From Sporomusa sp. (lineage in GTDB: Bacteria; Bacillota_C; Negativicutes; Sporomusales; Sporomusaceae), in the NCBI GenBank assembly GCA_029256645.1, contig JAQSXM010000028.1, positions 1 through 15,631 on the forward strand: DNA of 15,631 nucleotides, written 5' to 3'. The notes beneath the pieces are model-generated. The model was not told where the DNA came from and searched no databases. It was given only the letters and a program-made list of their open reading frames with translations. The position numbers and the translations under genes are program-made. Positions 5,933 to 14,587 of the stretch are shown here, in pieces (position 1 is the first letter of the stretch; each line of letters starts with the position of its first letter).

Positions 5933-7093
5933 GTGTTTTCAGTAAAAAGGATGAAAGGCTGCTGGGCAGGAGTGAGTGCGGTGATGATGATTTTGCTTAT
6001 TGCCGGTTGTGGCGGTTCGCAGGAGACTGTACAGAAAAACGCAGTGCCGGTTAAAGCTGTAAAGGTCATCCAGCAGGATATCCAGTTAACCAATGAGTAT
6101 GCGGGTCAGGTGCAGGCGAAAAATGAAGTGAAAATTCAGGCGCGCGTATCAGGCAATATTGTCGAAAAAATGATTGCCGGCGGGGATATCGTTACAGCAG
6201 GGCAGCCGTTGTTTCGCATCGACAGCATTCAATATGAAAGCACATTGCTTTCTGCTCAGGCGCAACTGGTACAAGCCGAGGCTAATTGGGTAAACTCACG
6301 GATTGATACAGAGCGCTATCAAAATTTGCTGGATGCGGCCGCTATTCCGGAACAGCGTCTGACTACCCAGAAAGCGACCGAACGCCAGCATGAAGCTGTC
6401 ATGGCTTCCTACCGTGCCTTGGTAAGAAAGGCGCAGGATGATGTAAACAGTACCCTGGTTGTTTCACCAATCAATGGACGTATTGATGTAAATGATGTCG
6501 GTATGGGCACGTATGTGCAGGCAGGGAGTACTACGTTAGTCACTGTGAGCGATCTGGACCCGGTATTTGTACAATTTAATATGAGTGAAAATGAATACCT
6601 TACCTTGCGGCAGGTTTCACAAAACCATGTTGCCAGCAGCGGCTGGGGCGAAAATGTGACGATTACATTAAGCAATGGCGCAGTGTATCCGCTGAGTGGG
6701 AAAGTAACGCAGGCAGACAAAGGCTTGGCAAACAATAGCGGAACCCTGACGTTAAAAGCTTCTTTTGCCAATCCGGATGGAATCTTGATCCCGGGCATGT
6801 TTGCCAGGGTTAAAATCGCCGGCGTGCCAATAAGAAATGCAGTGCTGGTTCCCCAGCGGGCTGTGCAGCAGATATTGGACAAATCGCTTGTTATGGTTAT
6901 CAATGCCGACAAGCAAGCAGAGCCACGTCCGGTCATTCTGGGGGAAAAGGTGGGTAGTTACTACCTTATCAAAGAGGGATTGACCGTGAATGACATAGTT
7001 GTTGTTGAAGGACTGACAAAGGTTCAGGAGGGTATGGCGCTTGAAGTGACCATCGTCACTCCGGCAGAGTTGGCGTTGACCATTAACTCCTAG
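5933..7093 (+). CDS. RND efflux periplasmic adaptor (membrane fusion protein, AcrA/MexA-like), lipoprotein
   Basis: 386 residues. The N-terminus is a lipoprotein signal: KRMKG, a hydrophobic stretch, then the lipobox LIAGC with the modified Cys at residue 26, so it is anchored in the inner membrane and spans the periplasm. Domains follow the family order: a first lipoyl half (GNIVEKMIAGGDIVTAGQPL), a helical hairpin (about 100-150, AQAQLVQAEANWVNSRID), a second lipoyl half (VVSPINGRIDVNDVG), a beta-barrel and a membrane-proximal domain. GTG at 5933 is the start because AGGAGG (5917-5922) lies 10 bases upstream; the ATG at 5951 is too far away. It is first in an operon with the RND pump, 15 bases apart, under the MerR-type promoter. 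It should link the pump to an outer-membrane channel, which is not encoded here. Confidence 0.92.
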   Translation: MFSVKRMKGCWAGVSAVMMILLIAGCGGSQETVQKNAVPVKAVKVIQQDIQLTNEYAGQVQAKNEVKIQARVSGNIVEKMIAGGDIVTAGQPLFRIDSIQYESTLLSAQAQLVQAEANWVNSRIDTERYQNLLDAAAIPEQRLTTQKATERQHEAVMASYRALVRKAQDDVNSTLVVSPINGRIDVNDVGMGTYVQAGSTTLVTVSDLDPVFVQFNMSENEYLTLRQVSQNHVASSGWGENVTITLSNGAVYPLSGKVTQADKGLANNSGTLTLKASFANPDGILIPGMFARVKIAGVPIRNAVLVPQRAVQQILDKSLVMVINADKQAEPRPVILGEKVGSYYLIKEGLTVNDIVVVEGLTKVQEGMALEVTIVTPAELALTINS

Positions 7094-7108
7094 GAGGTGT
7101 GAATAATC

Positions 7109-10100
7109 ATGGCTAGATTTTTTATAGACCGGCCGATTTTTGCAATTGTTATTGCCATTATGATTGTAGTAGCAGGAACGATTGCCGGGCTGAATCTCCC
7201 CATCGCCCAGTACCCGCAAATCCAGCCGCCAACTGTATCGGTATCGGCAGCGTATATTGGGGCGAACGCCGAGGTGGTCAACCAGACGGTAGCCCAGGTT
7301 TTGGAAGAGCAGATAAATGGTGTACAGGGTATGAACTATATGAGTTCAAATTCCGATGACTCAGGCGCCTACAGTCTGGAGGTTGTCTTTGATTTGGGAG
7401 TCGATGGTGATATCGCTGCCGTTAAGATACAGAACAGTGTTGCCCAGGCCAATGCCTCTTTGCCGGCCGAGGTAACCGCGGCTGGCATTACCACCAGAAA
7501 AGCATCTTCTGACATGGCTATGATGTTAAGCTTCTATTCGCCCAAGGGCACTTATGACAGTACATTTTTAACTAATTATTTTAATGTTTATTTAAAGGAT
7601 GCTGTTAAGCGGGTTAATGGTGTCGGTGATGTCATGATGCTGGGGGCGGATTTTTCCCGGCGCATCTGGATTAATCCGGATCGCATGGCAGAACTGGGGT
7701 TAACGGTAACTGACGTGATTGAGGCCGTCAAGGAACAGAATGTTCAGGCGCCGGCCGGTACAATCGGCGCTATGCCTGTACCCAAAAACCAGGAATTTCA
7801 ATATACTGCGAGAGTACAGGGGCGTTTAACAAGTATCGCCGATTTTGAAAATATTATCGTGAAGGCCCAGCCCAATGGCTCTTTTGTTTATCTGAAAGAT
7901 ATTGCGCGAATTGAGAATGGCGGGAAAGATTTAAATTATTCCGCAAAACAGGATGGAGCCAATACGCTTGCGGTGGGCATTCAACTGACCAGTGATGCCA
8001 ATACAATGAATACCATTAAAGGGGTAAAGCAGGCAGTGGCGGTGGCGGCAGCTGATTTTCCGCCGGATATGAAATATAGGTCTGTTTTTGATAATACCGA
8101 TTATATTTCGGAATCCATGACAGAGGTAGTTAAAACCTTTCTTGAAGCGATGGCCCTGGTTATGATCATTGTCTTTATTTTTCTGCAAAGCTGGCGGGCA
8201 ACCCTGATCCCGATGCTGGCCGTTCCCGTATCGTTAATTGGCACGTTTGGTGCCTTTATGATGCTTGGCTTTACAATCAACACGCTGACACTGTTTGCTA
8301 TGGTGCTGGCAATTGGCCTGGTTGTTGATGATGCTATCGTCGTTATTGAAGCAGTTGAGCATCACATCCGCTATAATAAACTAACACCGGTGGAGGCCAC
8401 GAAACGGGCACTGGACGAAGTGTCGGGGCCGGTTATTGCCATTGCTTTTGTGCTGGCCGCCGTATTTGTTCCGGTTGCTTTTATCGGCGGTATGGTGGGT
8501 ATTCTCTACCGCCAGTTTGCCTTAACGATTGCGGTATCGATGGCTTTATCCGCTTTTGTCGCCTTGTCGCTGACCCCGGCGCTATGCGCCATGTTATTAA
8601 AACCCCATGAAGAGCAGGCAAAGGGCAGTATTTTGGGCAATTTGTTTAGCAAATTTAATGACTGGTTTGACCGGACTACCAGGGCGTATAGTGAAACAGT
8701 AAAATCATTAATCGCCAAAGCAAAATACGGTTGTATTTTCTTGTTAATCATCCTGGTGGGAACGGTGTACTTATACAAAGTTGTCCCGACGACGTTTATA
8801 CCTGATGAAGATCAGGGTTTTTTTGCAACGGTTGTCAATCTGCCGGAAGGTGCGAGTATGAACAGGACACAAGTGGTAACCGACCGGCTGGCTGCAGAAA
8901 TTAGAGAATTGTCAGGTGTCAATCAGGTCATTTCGGTTGTCGGTTTTGATATGTTGGGAAATGGTATCAAAGCCAATACGGCAGTCCTGTTTGTTGGCCT
9001 CGAACCGTGGAGCAGCCGCAATGACCCTGCCACCCAGATCGATTCCGTTATCGGCCAGGTGCAGGGCAAATCAGACCTGTTTCCGGAAGCTTCGATTATG
9101 GCCTTTAACATGCCGGCACTGCCAGGTCTGGGTATGGTCGGCGGCCTTACGATGGTACTGCAGGATATGTCCGGTCACAGCAAGGAGGAACTGGATGCGA
9201 TTACCAAAAAGTTTGTCCTTGCCGCCAATCAGCTGCCGGAAGTGACTGCAGTATATTCTACCTATAAAAGTGATTCTCCCGGCTATGAATTCGAGGTTGA
9301 CCGGGAAAAGGTAAAAAATCTGGGTATTGCGTTAAACGATGTATTCACGGCTTTGCAAGTCAATTTTGGCGGTACCCAGGTGAATGATTTCAACATGTTT
9401 AACCGTACCTATAAAGTGGTTATGCAGGCCGATACGATGTTCCGCAATGAAGCGGACATGACGCGTTTTATCTATGTCCGGTCCGCGAATGGCGCCATGG
9501 TTCCGCTGGATACCTTGTTAACACCGAAGCTGACTACAGGGCCGTCCATTATTTCCCGCTTCAATGCTGCGCGCAGCATTCAGATCAACGGTTCCGTCGG
9601 CGAAGGCTACAGTTCGGGGCAAGCCATCGCTGCTATGGAGAAACTGGCCAAAGAAACACTGCCTGCCGGTTTTAATGTGGAATGGACCGGGCAAAGCCGG
9701 GAGGAAAAGAAGGCAGGCAGCACAACCATGCAGATTCTGGCGCTGGCCCTGGTATTTGTCTTTTTATGCCTGGCGGCGCTGTATGAGAGCTGGAGCGTTC
9801 CGTATGCTGTTATGCTTTCGGTGCCAACCGGCATTTTCGGGGCATTATTGTCTCAATATGCTATGAATCTGCAAAACAGTGTCTATATGCAGATTGGGGT
9901 GATCATGCTGATCGGTTTAGCCGCCAAGAATGCTATTTTGATCGTGGAATTTGCTAAAGTGAGGGTGGATAAAGGGATGGAACCGGTTAAAGCCGCGATC
10001 GAAGCCGCAGCTTTGCGGCTGCGGCCGATTCTAATGACCTCTTTCGCTTTTATTATTGGCTGCCTGCCGCTGGCGCTGGCCAGTGGCGCCGGTGCTGGTG

Positions 10101-10252
10101 CCAGGCAGGCGATGGGTACTGCGGTTGTTGGCGGGATGACGATCGCTACGGCTTTTGGTATTTTTCTCATCCCGGTATTATTTGTGGTTGTGGAATGGAT
10201 TGTGGCTAAATTGCCTGGGAAGAAAAAGAAAGCGGCCAACTACTCCAGTTGA
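7109..10252 (+). CDS. RND multidrug efflux transporter, HAE-1 family (AcrB/MexB-like)
   Basis: A 1047-residue trimeric proton/drug antiporter of the inner membrane, almost the same length as AcrB (1049). It opens with the family N-terminus MARFFIDRPIFAIVIAI. The proton-relay residues fall at the AcrB positions: D407 and D408 (AIGLVVDDAIVVIE) in TM4 and K940 (GLAAKNAILIVEF) in TM10, with an Arg at 970 (LRLRPILMTSFAF) matching AcrB R971. Two large periplasmic loops and 12 membrane segments can be laid out as in AcrB. ATG at 7109 has AGGAGGTG 9-10 bases upstream. The reading frame is intact. Neither the inner-membrane pair nor the rest of the window includes a TolC/OprM-type channel. Substrate is unknown; the BmrR-like neighbour suggests lipophilic cations. 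Confidence 0.96.
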   Translation: MARFFIDRPIFAIVIAIMIVVAGTIAGLNLPIAQYPQIQPPTVSVSAAYIGANAEVVNQTVAQVLEEQINGVQGMNYMSSNSDDSGAYSLEVVFDLGVDGDIAAVKIQNSVAQANASLPAEVTAAGITTRKASSDMAMMLSFYSPKGTYDSTFLTNYFNVYLKDAVKRVNGVGDVMMLGADFSRRIWINPDRMAELGLTVTDVIEAVKEQNVQAPAGTIGAMPVPKNQEFQYTARVQGRLTSIADFENIIVKAQPNGSFVYLKDIARIENGGKDLNYSAKQDGANTLAVGIQLTSDANTMNTIKGVKQAVAVAAADFPPDMKYRSVFDNTDYISESMTEVVKTFLEAMALVMIIVFIFLQSWRATLIPMLAVPVSLIGTFGAFMMLGFTINTLTLFAMVLAIGLVVDDAIVVIEAVEHHIRYNKLTPVEATKRALDEVSGPVIAIAFVLAAVFVPVAFIGGMVGILYRQFALTIAVSMALSAFVALSLTPALCAMLLKPHEEQAKGSILGNLFSKFNDWFDRTTRAYSETVKSLIAKAKYGCIFLLIILVGTVYLYKVVPTTFIPDEDQGFFATVVNLPEGASMNRTQVVTDRLAAEIRELSGVNQVISVVGFDMLGNGIKANTAVLFVGLEPWSSRNDPATQIDSVIGQVQGKSDLFPEASIMAFNMPALPGLGMVGGLTMVLQDMSGHSKEELDAITKKFVLAANQLPEVTAVYSTYKSDSPGYEFEVDREKVKNLGIALNDVFTALQVNFGGTQVNDFNMFNRTYKVVMQADTMFRNEADMTRFIYVRSANGAMVPLDTLLTPKLTTGPSIISRFNAARSIQINGSVGEGYSSGQAIAAMEKLAKETLPAGFNVEWTGQSREEKKAGSTTMQILALALVFVFLCLAALYESWSVPYAVMLSVPTGIFGALLSQYAMNLQNSVYMQIGVIMLIGLAAKNAILIVEFAKVRVDKGMEPVKAAIEAAALRLRPILMTSFAFIIGCLPLALASGAGAGARQAMGTAVVGGMTIATAFGIFLIPVLFVVVEWIVAKLPGKKKKAANYSS

Positions 10253-10273
10253 TATTTTATTCATTTATGCTGA

Positions 10274-10309
10274 GAACAGCTCACCTGATAACGGTCAGGT
10301 GAGTTGTTC
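10274..10309. terminator. Hairpin between convergent RND and ABC operons
   Basis: A 15-bp stem (GAACAGCTCACCTGA paired with TCAGGTGAGTTGTTC, one G-U pair) with loop TAACGG lies 21 bases after the RND stop. The trailing T-tract is weak (TATATCTC). Placed between convergent operons, it may serve both directions. Confidence 0.6.
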
Positions 10310-10388
10310 TATATCTCGACAATGACAACAATGGGTTTATGTTTTTGTTAATTTTTACGCCACCGGATTTGATCTTTGTACATCGGCT

Positions 10389-12224
10389 CTAAACCGCATT
10401 TGAGGCAAACTGGCTATTGTACAAATCTGCGTAAAAGCTGTTTTGTTTCATCAGTTCGGTATGGGTTCCCTGTTCAATAATCGTGCCGCTTTTCATCACC
10501 AGGATATGGTCGGCATCACGGATGGTGGAGAGCCTATGGGCAATAATAAAGCTGGTTCTGCCCTTCATCAGCGTGGCCATCGCTTTTTGAATTTCAAGTT
10601 CCGTACGTGTATCTACGTTGGAGGTAGCTTCATCCAATATCAAGATGGCAGGGTCAGCAAGAATGGCTCTGGCAATGGTGAGCAGCTGTCTTTGTCCCTG
10701 GGAAATATTGGACGCCTCATCATCCAGGACCGTTTGATAGCCAGCAGGCAGTGTACGGATAAAATGGTCCGCTCTGGCAGCTTTGGCGGCTTGCATCACT
10801 TCCAGTTGGGTTGCATTTTTCCGGCTGTAGGCAATGTTTTCCTCAACGGTTCCGCCAAACAGCCAGGTATCCTGCAAGACCATGCCAAGCAGGGAACGAA
10901 GCCCGCTTCGGTTCATTTCGGTAATATTCACCCCGTCAATGGTTATTTTTCCGCCTTGCAGTTCATAGAACCGCATCAGAAGATTGATCAGTGTTGTCTT
11001 TCCCGCACCGGTGGGGCCGACTATCGCAATTTTATCACCGGCCTTTACCTGGAAGTTAATATCATTCATTAAAATGGCATTGTCATGATACCCGAACCGT
11101 ACATGCTCAAAGGAAACATTTCCTGTGGGAGAAGCGATTTCACGCGGTTTTTGGGGATCGGCAACTTCATCCGCCTCATCCAGAAGGGCAAAGACACGTT
11201 CGGCCGCCGCAATGGCTCCCTGCATGGAATTAAAAATGTGAGCAATTTGCGTAAGCGGCTCCGAAGCTTGATTTACATATTGAAAAAAAGCCTGGATATT
11301 GCCAATGGATATTCTTCCCTGGGTTACCAAGAGTGCTCCCTGCACCGCAATTAAGATATAACCGATTTGGTTAAACAAACGAATCGCCGGGTCTACCGCA
11401 TAGGTGATAAATTGCGACTTTCTGACGGCTTTATAAAGGGCTTGATTGAGCGCTTCCACATTACGAATTGTATCTTGCTCCATATTGAAAGCCTTAATGA
11501 CATGATTGCCGGTAAAAGCTTCTTCAATCGTTCCGTTCATTTCTCCCAGGGTTTTCTAGTTTTCAGTGTAATAGCGCTGCGTTCTTTGCGCGATCAAGGC
11601 GGCAGCTGTCATGCTGACAATGATTGTCCCCAGCGCAATAAGGGTCAGCAGCGGGCTGATCACCAGCATCAGCGCAAAGGCACCAATAATGCTTACCGTA
11701 GCGCTGAAGAACTGCATTAAGCCATCTTCCAGCGTATCGGCAACCTTATCCAGGTCATTGGTTGCCCGGCTTAAGATATCTCCTTTTTTATGCTGGTCAT
11801 AGTATCGGAGCGGGAGCCGTGCTAATTTTTCACTGACCTTTTCCCGCAAGGCAAGAGCGAGATTTTGTGCAACGCCGGCCATGATGAATTGCTGTACATA
11901 GGAGAATACTGCACTAAAAAGATACAGAGTCAGCAGTGTCAGCATAATACTGCCCAGCGTGCTGGAATTAACTTCGAAAGCACGACCGGAAGTAATACCC
12001 TCATATATTAGGTTGATCGCCTGACCAATTACCATGGGCGCAGCAAGGGTAAAGGCCGAGCTGAATAGGACACTGACGAAGACCGCGATCAATTTCCATT
12101 TCTGTTGGAATAATTGTTTCAGCAGACGCGCCGCAGTACCTTTTGCGTTTTTCGCTTTCTCTGCGTGCCTGTTGTCTGGCGAGTGGAGAATATCGTTTTC
12201 AAGGGTATCTCTTTCCATGCTCAC
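10389..12224 (-). pseudogene. ABC exporter subunit with consensus ATPase site, interrupted by an amber codon
   Basis: Second subunit of a heterodimeric type IV ABC exporter (membrane domain plus ATPase, LmrCD/BmrCD/TM287-288-like). The frame runs from GTG at 12222-12224, which overlaps the TGA of the first subunit and has AGGAGG 7 bases ahead. It hits TAG at 11556-11558 after YYTEN and continues in the same frame with KTLGEMNGTIEEAFTGN, the normal sequence of this part of the membrane domain, to TAG at 10389. The downstream part has Walker A GPTGAGKTT, Q-loop MVLQD, a non-canonical signature ISQGQ, Walker B ILILDE with the catalytic Glu, and H-loop AHRLST. CAG to TAG is the simplest change, since many homologues have Gln at this spot. 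A restart at ATG 11540 (GGGAGA only 2 bases away) would give a half-transporter without its first helices. Sequencing error remains possible. Confidence 0.82.
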
Positions 12225-13948
12225 GCCAGTTCCTCCTTGCTCAGCTGAGAGTTAGCAATTTGCTGATATACCAAGCAGCTATCCATCAACTCCCGATGGG
12301 TACCAATGCCTGCAATGCGTCCGTTATCCAGCACGATAATCTGATCCGCATCCATGATCGTACTGATACGTTGTGCCACCAGAATAACAGCGGCATCACG
12401 CGCCTCGTGATGCAAAGCCTCCCGCAGCTTTGCATCCGTTTTAAAATCAAGAGCGGAAAAGCTATCATCAAAGACATAAATACCCGGTTTTTTGACGATT
12501 GCCCGGGCAATGGCAAGCCGTTGCTTTTGCCCGCCTGAGAAATTGCTTCCTCCCTGTGAAACAGGAGAGTCGTACTTCTTGGCAAGTCCGCTGATAAAGT
12601 GGTCAATTTGTGCAATTTGAGCTGCGTGGCGTAACTCTGCAAGGGCTGCGTTTTTCCTGCCGTGCCGTAGATTATCGGCGATCGTGCCGCTGAATAAAAA
12701 TGCTTTTTGCGGGACATAGCCAATTTTATCCCTTAACTCGCTTTGCGATAAATTTCGAATGTCTATCCCATCAATCAGGATGTTTCCGCTCTGTATATCA
12801 TAAAAGCGGGGAATCAGGCTCGCAACCGTGGATTTTCCCGAACCGGTTCCGCCGATAATCGCTGTTGTCTGCCCTGCGTCAGTAGTGAAGCTGATATCGC
12901 TCAGTACGGCTTCTTCAGCGCCAGCATACCGGAAGGTCACATTGCGGAATTCAAGCTTTGCTTTGCGTTCGAACTTCTGACCGATCAGCGGCAGATCAGC
13001 AAACTCAGGCTTAAAATCAAGCACCTCATGAATACGTGCGGCACATGCCTGCGCCCGCGGGATAATCATGAATACCATGACGCCCATAATCAGATAGAAC
13101 AAGATGAGCAGTGAGTATTCCACCAACGCCATGATGTCGCCAATCTGCATCAAACCGGAACTGACCCTTTTCCCGCCAAACCAAATGATGAGCAGCGTAC
13201 ATAGATTCATCATGGTCATGATGACAGGCATCGCCAGGGCGAATATCTTGTTTACCCTGATTGCAGTATCGGCGTAATCAGTGAAGGTCTTATTCATGCG
13301 CCGGCGTTCGTAGTCAACTCTGTTGAAAGCCCGGACGACCCTTACACCAATAATATTTTCCCGGAGAACACGGTTGATCTGATCCATTAGAATTTGCAGT
13401 GATGCAAACAGAGGCATGGCCTTTTTGCTAACTATGGCTGCAAATATGACTATCAAAACCATAATCCCAATAATGACAAAAGCCAAAAAACGGTCCTTTG
13501 CAAAGGCTAAAAAAAGCGCGGCAACCGTCATGAGCGGTGCGGGGAGCAGCATTCCCATCAGCATGGCAAATGCCTGTTGTATTTGAATAACATCGCTGGT
13601 GCTTCTGGTAATCATAGAAGCTGTCCCGAATTGATTAAAATCATTTGCTGAAAAAGACTGGGATTTCTTAAACAGGGCGTTGCGAATATCTCTCTCCAAT
13701 GCCGCTGAAAGTGATGTGGATAGGTAGGTGGCTGTAATCGCAAGTACTCCTGTTAATGCTGCAACCAGTACCATAAGCACGCCGGTATTTAATATATAAT
13801 CCATGTTACCCGGCACAATACCGTTGTTTACAATACTTGCGGTCAGTGTGGGAATATATAAAGTCCCTAGCACCTGTAAAAACAAAAACAATAGCACTGC
13901 AACAACTCTCTTTTTATATGGAGCTATAAATTTAAATAGTTTTACCAA
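12221..13948 (-). CDS. ABC exporter subunit with degenerate ATPase site (heterodimer partner 1)
   Basis: A fused membrane and ATPase protein of 575 residues from the start chosen here. I prefer TTG at 13946-13948 (reading LVKLFKFIAPYKK, the usual family N-terminus) because AGGAGG (13957-13962) is 8 bases upstream. The ATG at 13988-13990 in the same frame has no good site and would add 14 residues. Motifs in this numbering: Walker A GGTGSGKST (366-374), Q-loop YVPQ, canonical signature FSGGQ (470-474), Walker B VFDDS with Asp 495 in place of the catalytic Glu, and Gln 526 (AQRIST) in place of the H-loop His. These two losses, paired with the partner's ISQGQ signature, mark the degenerate site of heterodimeric exporters. 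It overlaps the next gene by 4 bases. The break in that partner probably leaves this subunit without function. Confidence 0.9.
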   Translation of the reverse strand: MVKLFKFIAPYKKRVVAVLLFLFLQVLGTLYIPTLTASIVNNGIVPGNMDYILNTGVLMVLVAALTGVLAITATYLSTSLSAALERDIRNALFKKSQSFSANDFNQFGTASMITRSTSDVIQIQQAFAMLMGMLLPAPLMTVAALFLAFAKDRFLAFVIIGIMVLIVIFAAIVSKKAMPLFASLQILMDQINRVLRENIIGVRVVRAFNRVDYERRRMNKTFTDYADTAIRVNKIFALAMPVIMTMMNLCTLLIIWFGGKRVSSGLMQIGDIMALVEYSLLILFYLIMGVMVFMIIPRAQACAARIHEVLDFKPEFADLPLIGQKFERKAKLEFRNVTFRYAGAEEAVLSDISFTTDAGQTTAIIGGTGSGKSTVASLIPRFYDIQSGNILIDGIDIRNLSQSELRDKIGYVPQKAFLFSGTIADNLRHGRKNAALAELRHAAQIAQIDHFISGLAKKYDSPVSQGGSNFSGGQKQRLAIARAIVKKPGIYVFDDSFSALDFKTDAKLREALHHEARDAAVILVAQRISTIMDADQIIVLDNGRIAGIGTHRELMDSCLVYQQIANSQLSKEELA

Positions 13949-14132
13949 AGTTAAAACCTCCTTCAAGTGGTTTAACTGATCTTTGGCCATGTACCCTACT
14001 GACTACCCTGGATGCGGTGCTGGCGTCTTTGCCGGAAGGAGCATGAGAACGCTGACAATGTATCCACGATATTTGGGCGTGATCTATTATTTACAGGTGA
14101 GCAACTACTTCGCCATTACGGGGCTTCCGCAC

Positions 14133-14240
14133 TTACCCGCTGTTATTTGGTAACGGCGTTTTCGCATACAGGTTATAATAGCGCTGGTAATCGGCCTGGG
14201 CGGTATTGAAATTGGCCTTGCGTGGTTTGTTTTTTATCAT
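14133..14240 (-). CDS. Small hypothetical protein, 35 residues, uncertain
   Basis: On the minus strand an ATG at 14238-14240 with GGAGG 9 bases upstream opens a short frame beginning MIKNKPRKANFNTAQADYQ and ending PLPNNSG with TAA. It is hydrophilic and basic, with no signal peptide or known motif. A weak promoter-like pair (TTACAC, 18 bases, TAATTA) lies upstream. It points towards the ABC operon. The opposite strand of the same bases also reads as a plausible membrane segment (see findings), so only one reading can be right. It may also be the start of a longer gene now broken by the stop. Confidence 0.35.
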   Translation of the reverse strand: MIKNKPRKANFNTAQADYQRYYNLYAKTPLPNNSG

Positions 14241-14362
14241 TGGTAACATCCTCCGTAATTATTCCAACGCCTGCGCTAAGTGTAAGCTGTATTTGTTGTA
14301 GTCACAGCAGACGTTGGTGTAGTTTGAATACTTTCTAATCGACTTGGGTCAGTAAAGAGGCT

Positions 14363-14395
14363 AAAAAAAGATGCGCAGTTCCTACGCATCCTTTT
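14363..14395 (-). terminator. Terminator, near-copy of the one at 3068-3096
   Basis: The stem GATGCG/CGCATC (14370-14375 with 14385-14390) is followed on the minus strand by CTTTTTTT and on the plus strand by CTTTT, so it can work both ways but is stronger leftward. It probably ends transcription of the beta-lactamase-like gene, some 190 bases upstream of it. The element matches the TetR terminator at 3068-3096 nearly base for base. Confidence 0.7.
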
Positions 14396-14587
14396 GGTTG
14401 ATGTTTTTATGCTGCTCTAAATATCTATAACAAATAGTTTTCTAATAGAAATTTTGCCCTTTCGGGACTCCAACAGATAAGTTTTATCTGCCTCTACAAT
14501 ACCACTCTGGAAATCTTATTTACTGGGGCAATTGAATAGTTAATCATTGATGGTATATCGGGGTATGGGCAGATTTTTGTTAAGAAA

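Larger units (their letters stand above)
13991..14587. other. Intergenic region, mostly without recognisable genes
   Basis: Apart from the small ORF at 14133-14240 and the terminator at 14363-14395, I see no supportable gene in these 600 bases. The plus strand holds the remnant-like readings LLTTLDAVLASLPEGA (ending 14046) and an interrupted frame 14043-14246. There is a perfect 7-bp hairpin CAGATAA-GTT-TTATCTG at 14474-14490 without a T-tract. No promoter for the ABC operon was clear. Confidence 0.5.

Noticed and set aside
53..11558. Recoding of TAG (for example pyrrolysine or suppressor tRNA) to explain the amber codons in the chemoreceptor and ABC genes
   Set aside because: TAG is used as the ordinary final stop of the chemoreceptor (986-988), the adaptor gene (7091-7093, right before the RND ribosome binding site) and the ABC subunit (10389-10391). 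Other relics here carry TAA and frameshifts, which recoding would not explain.
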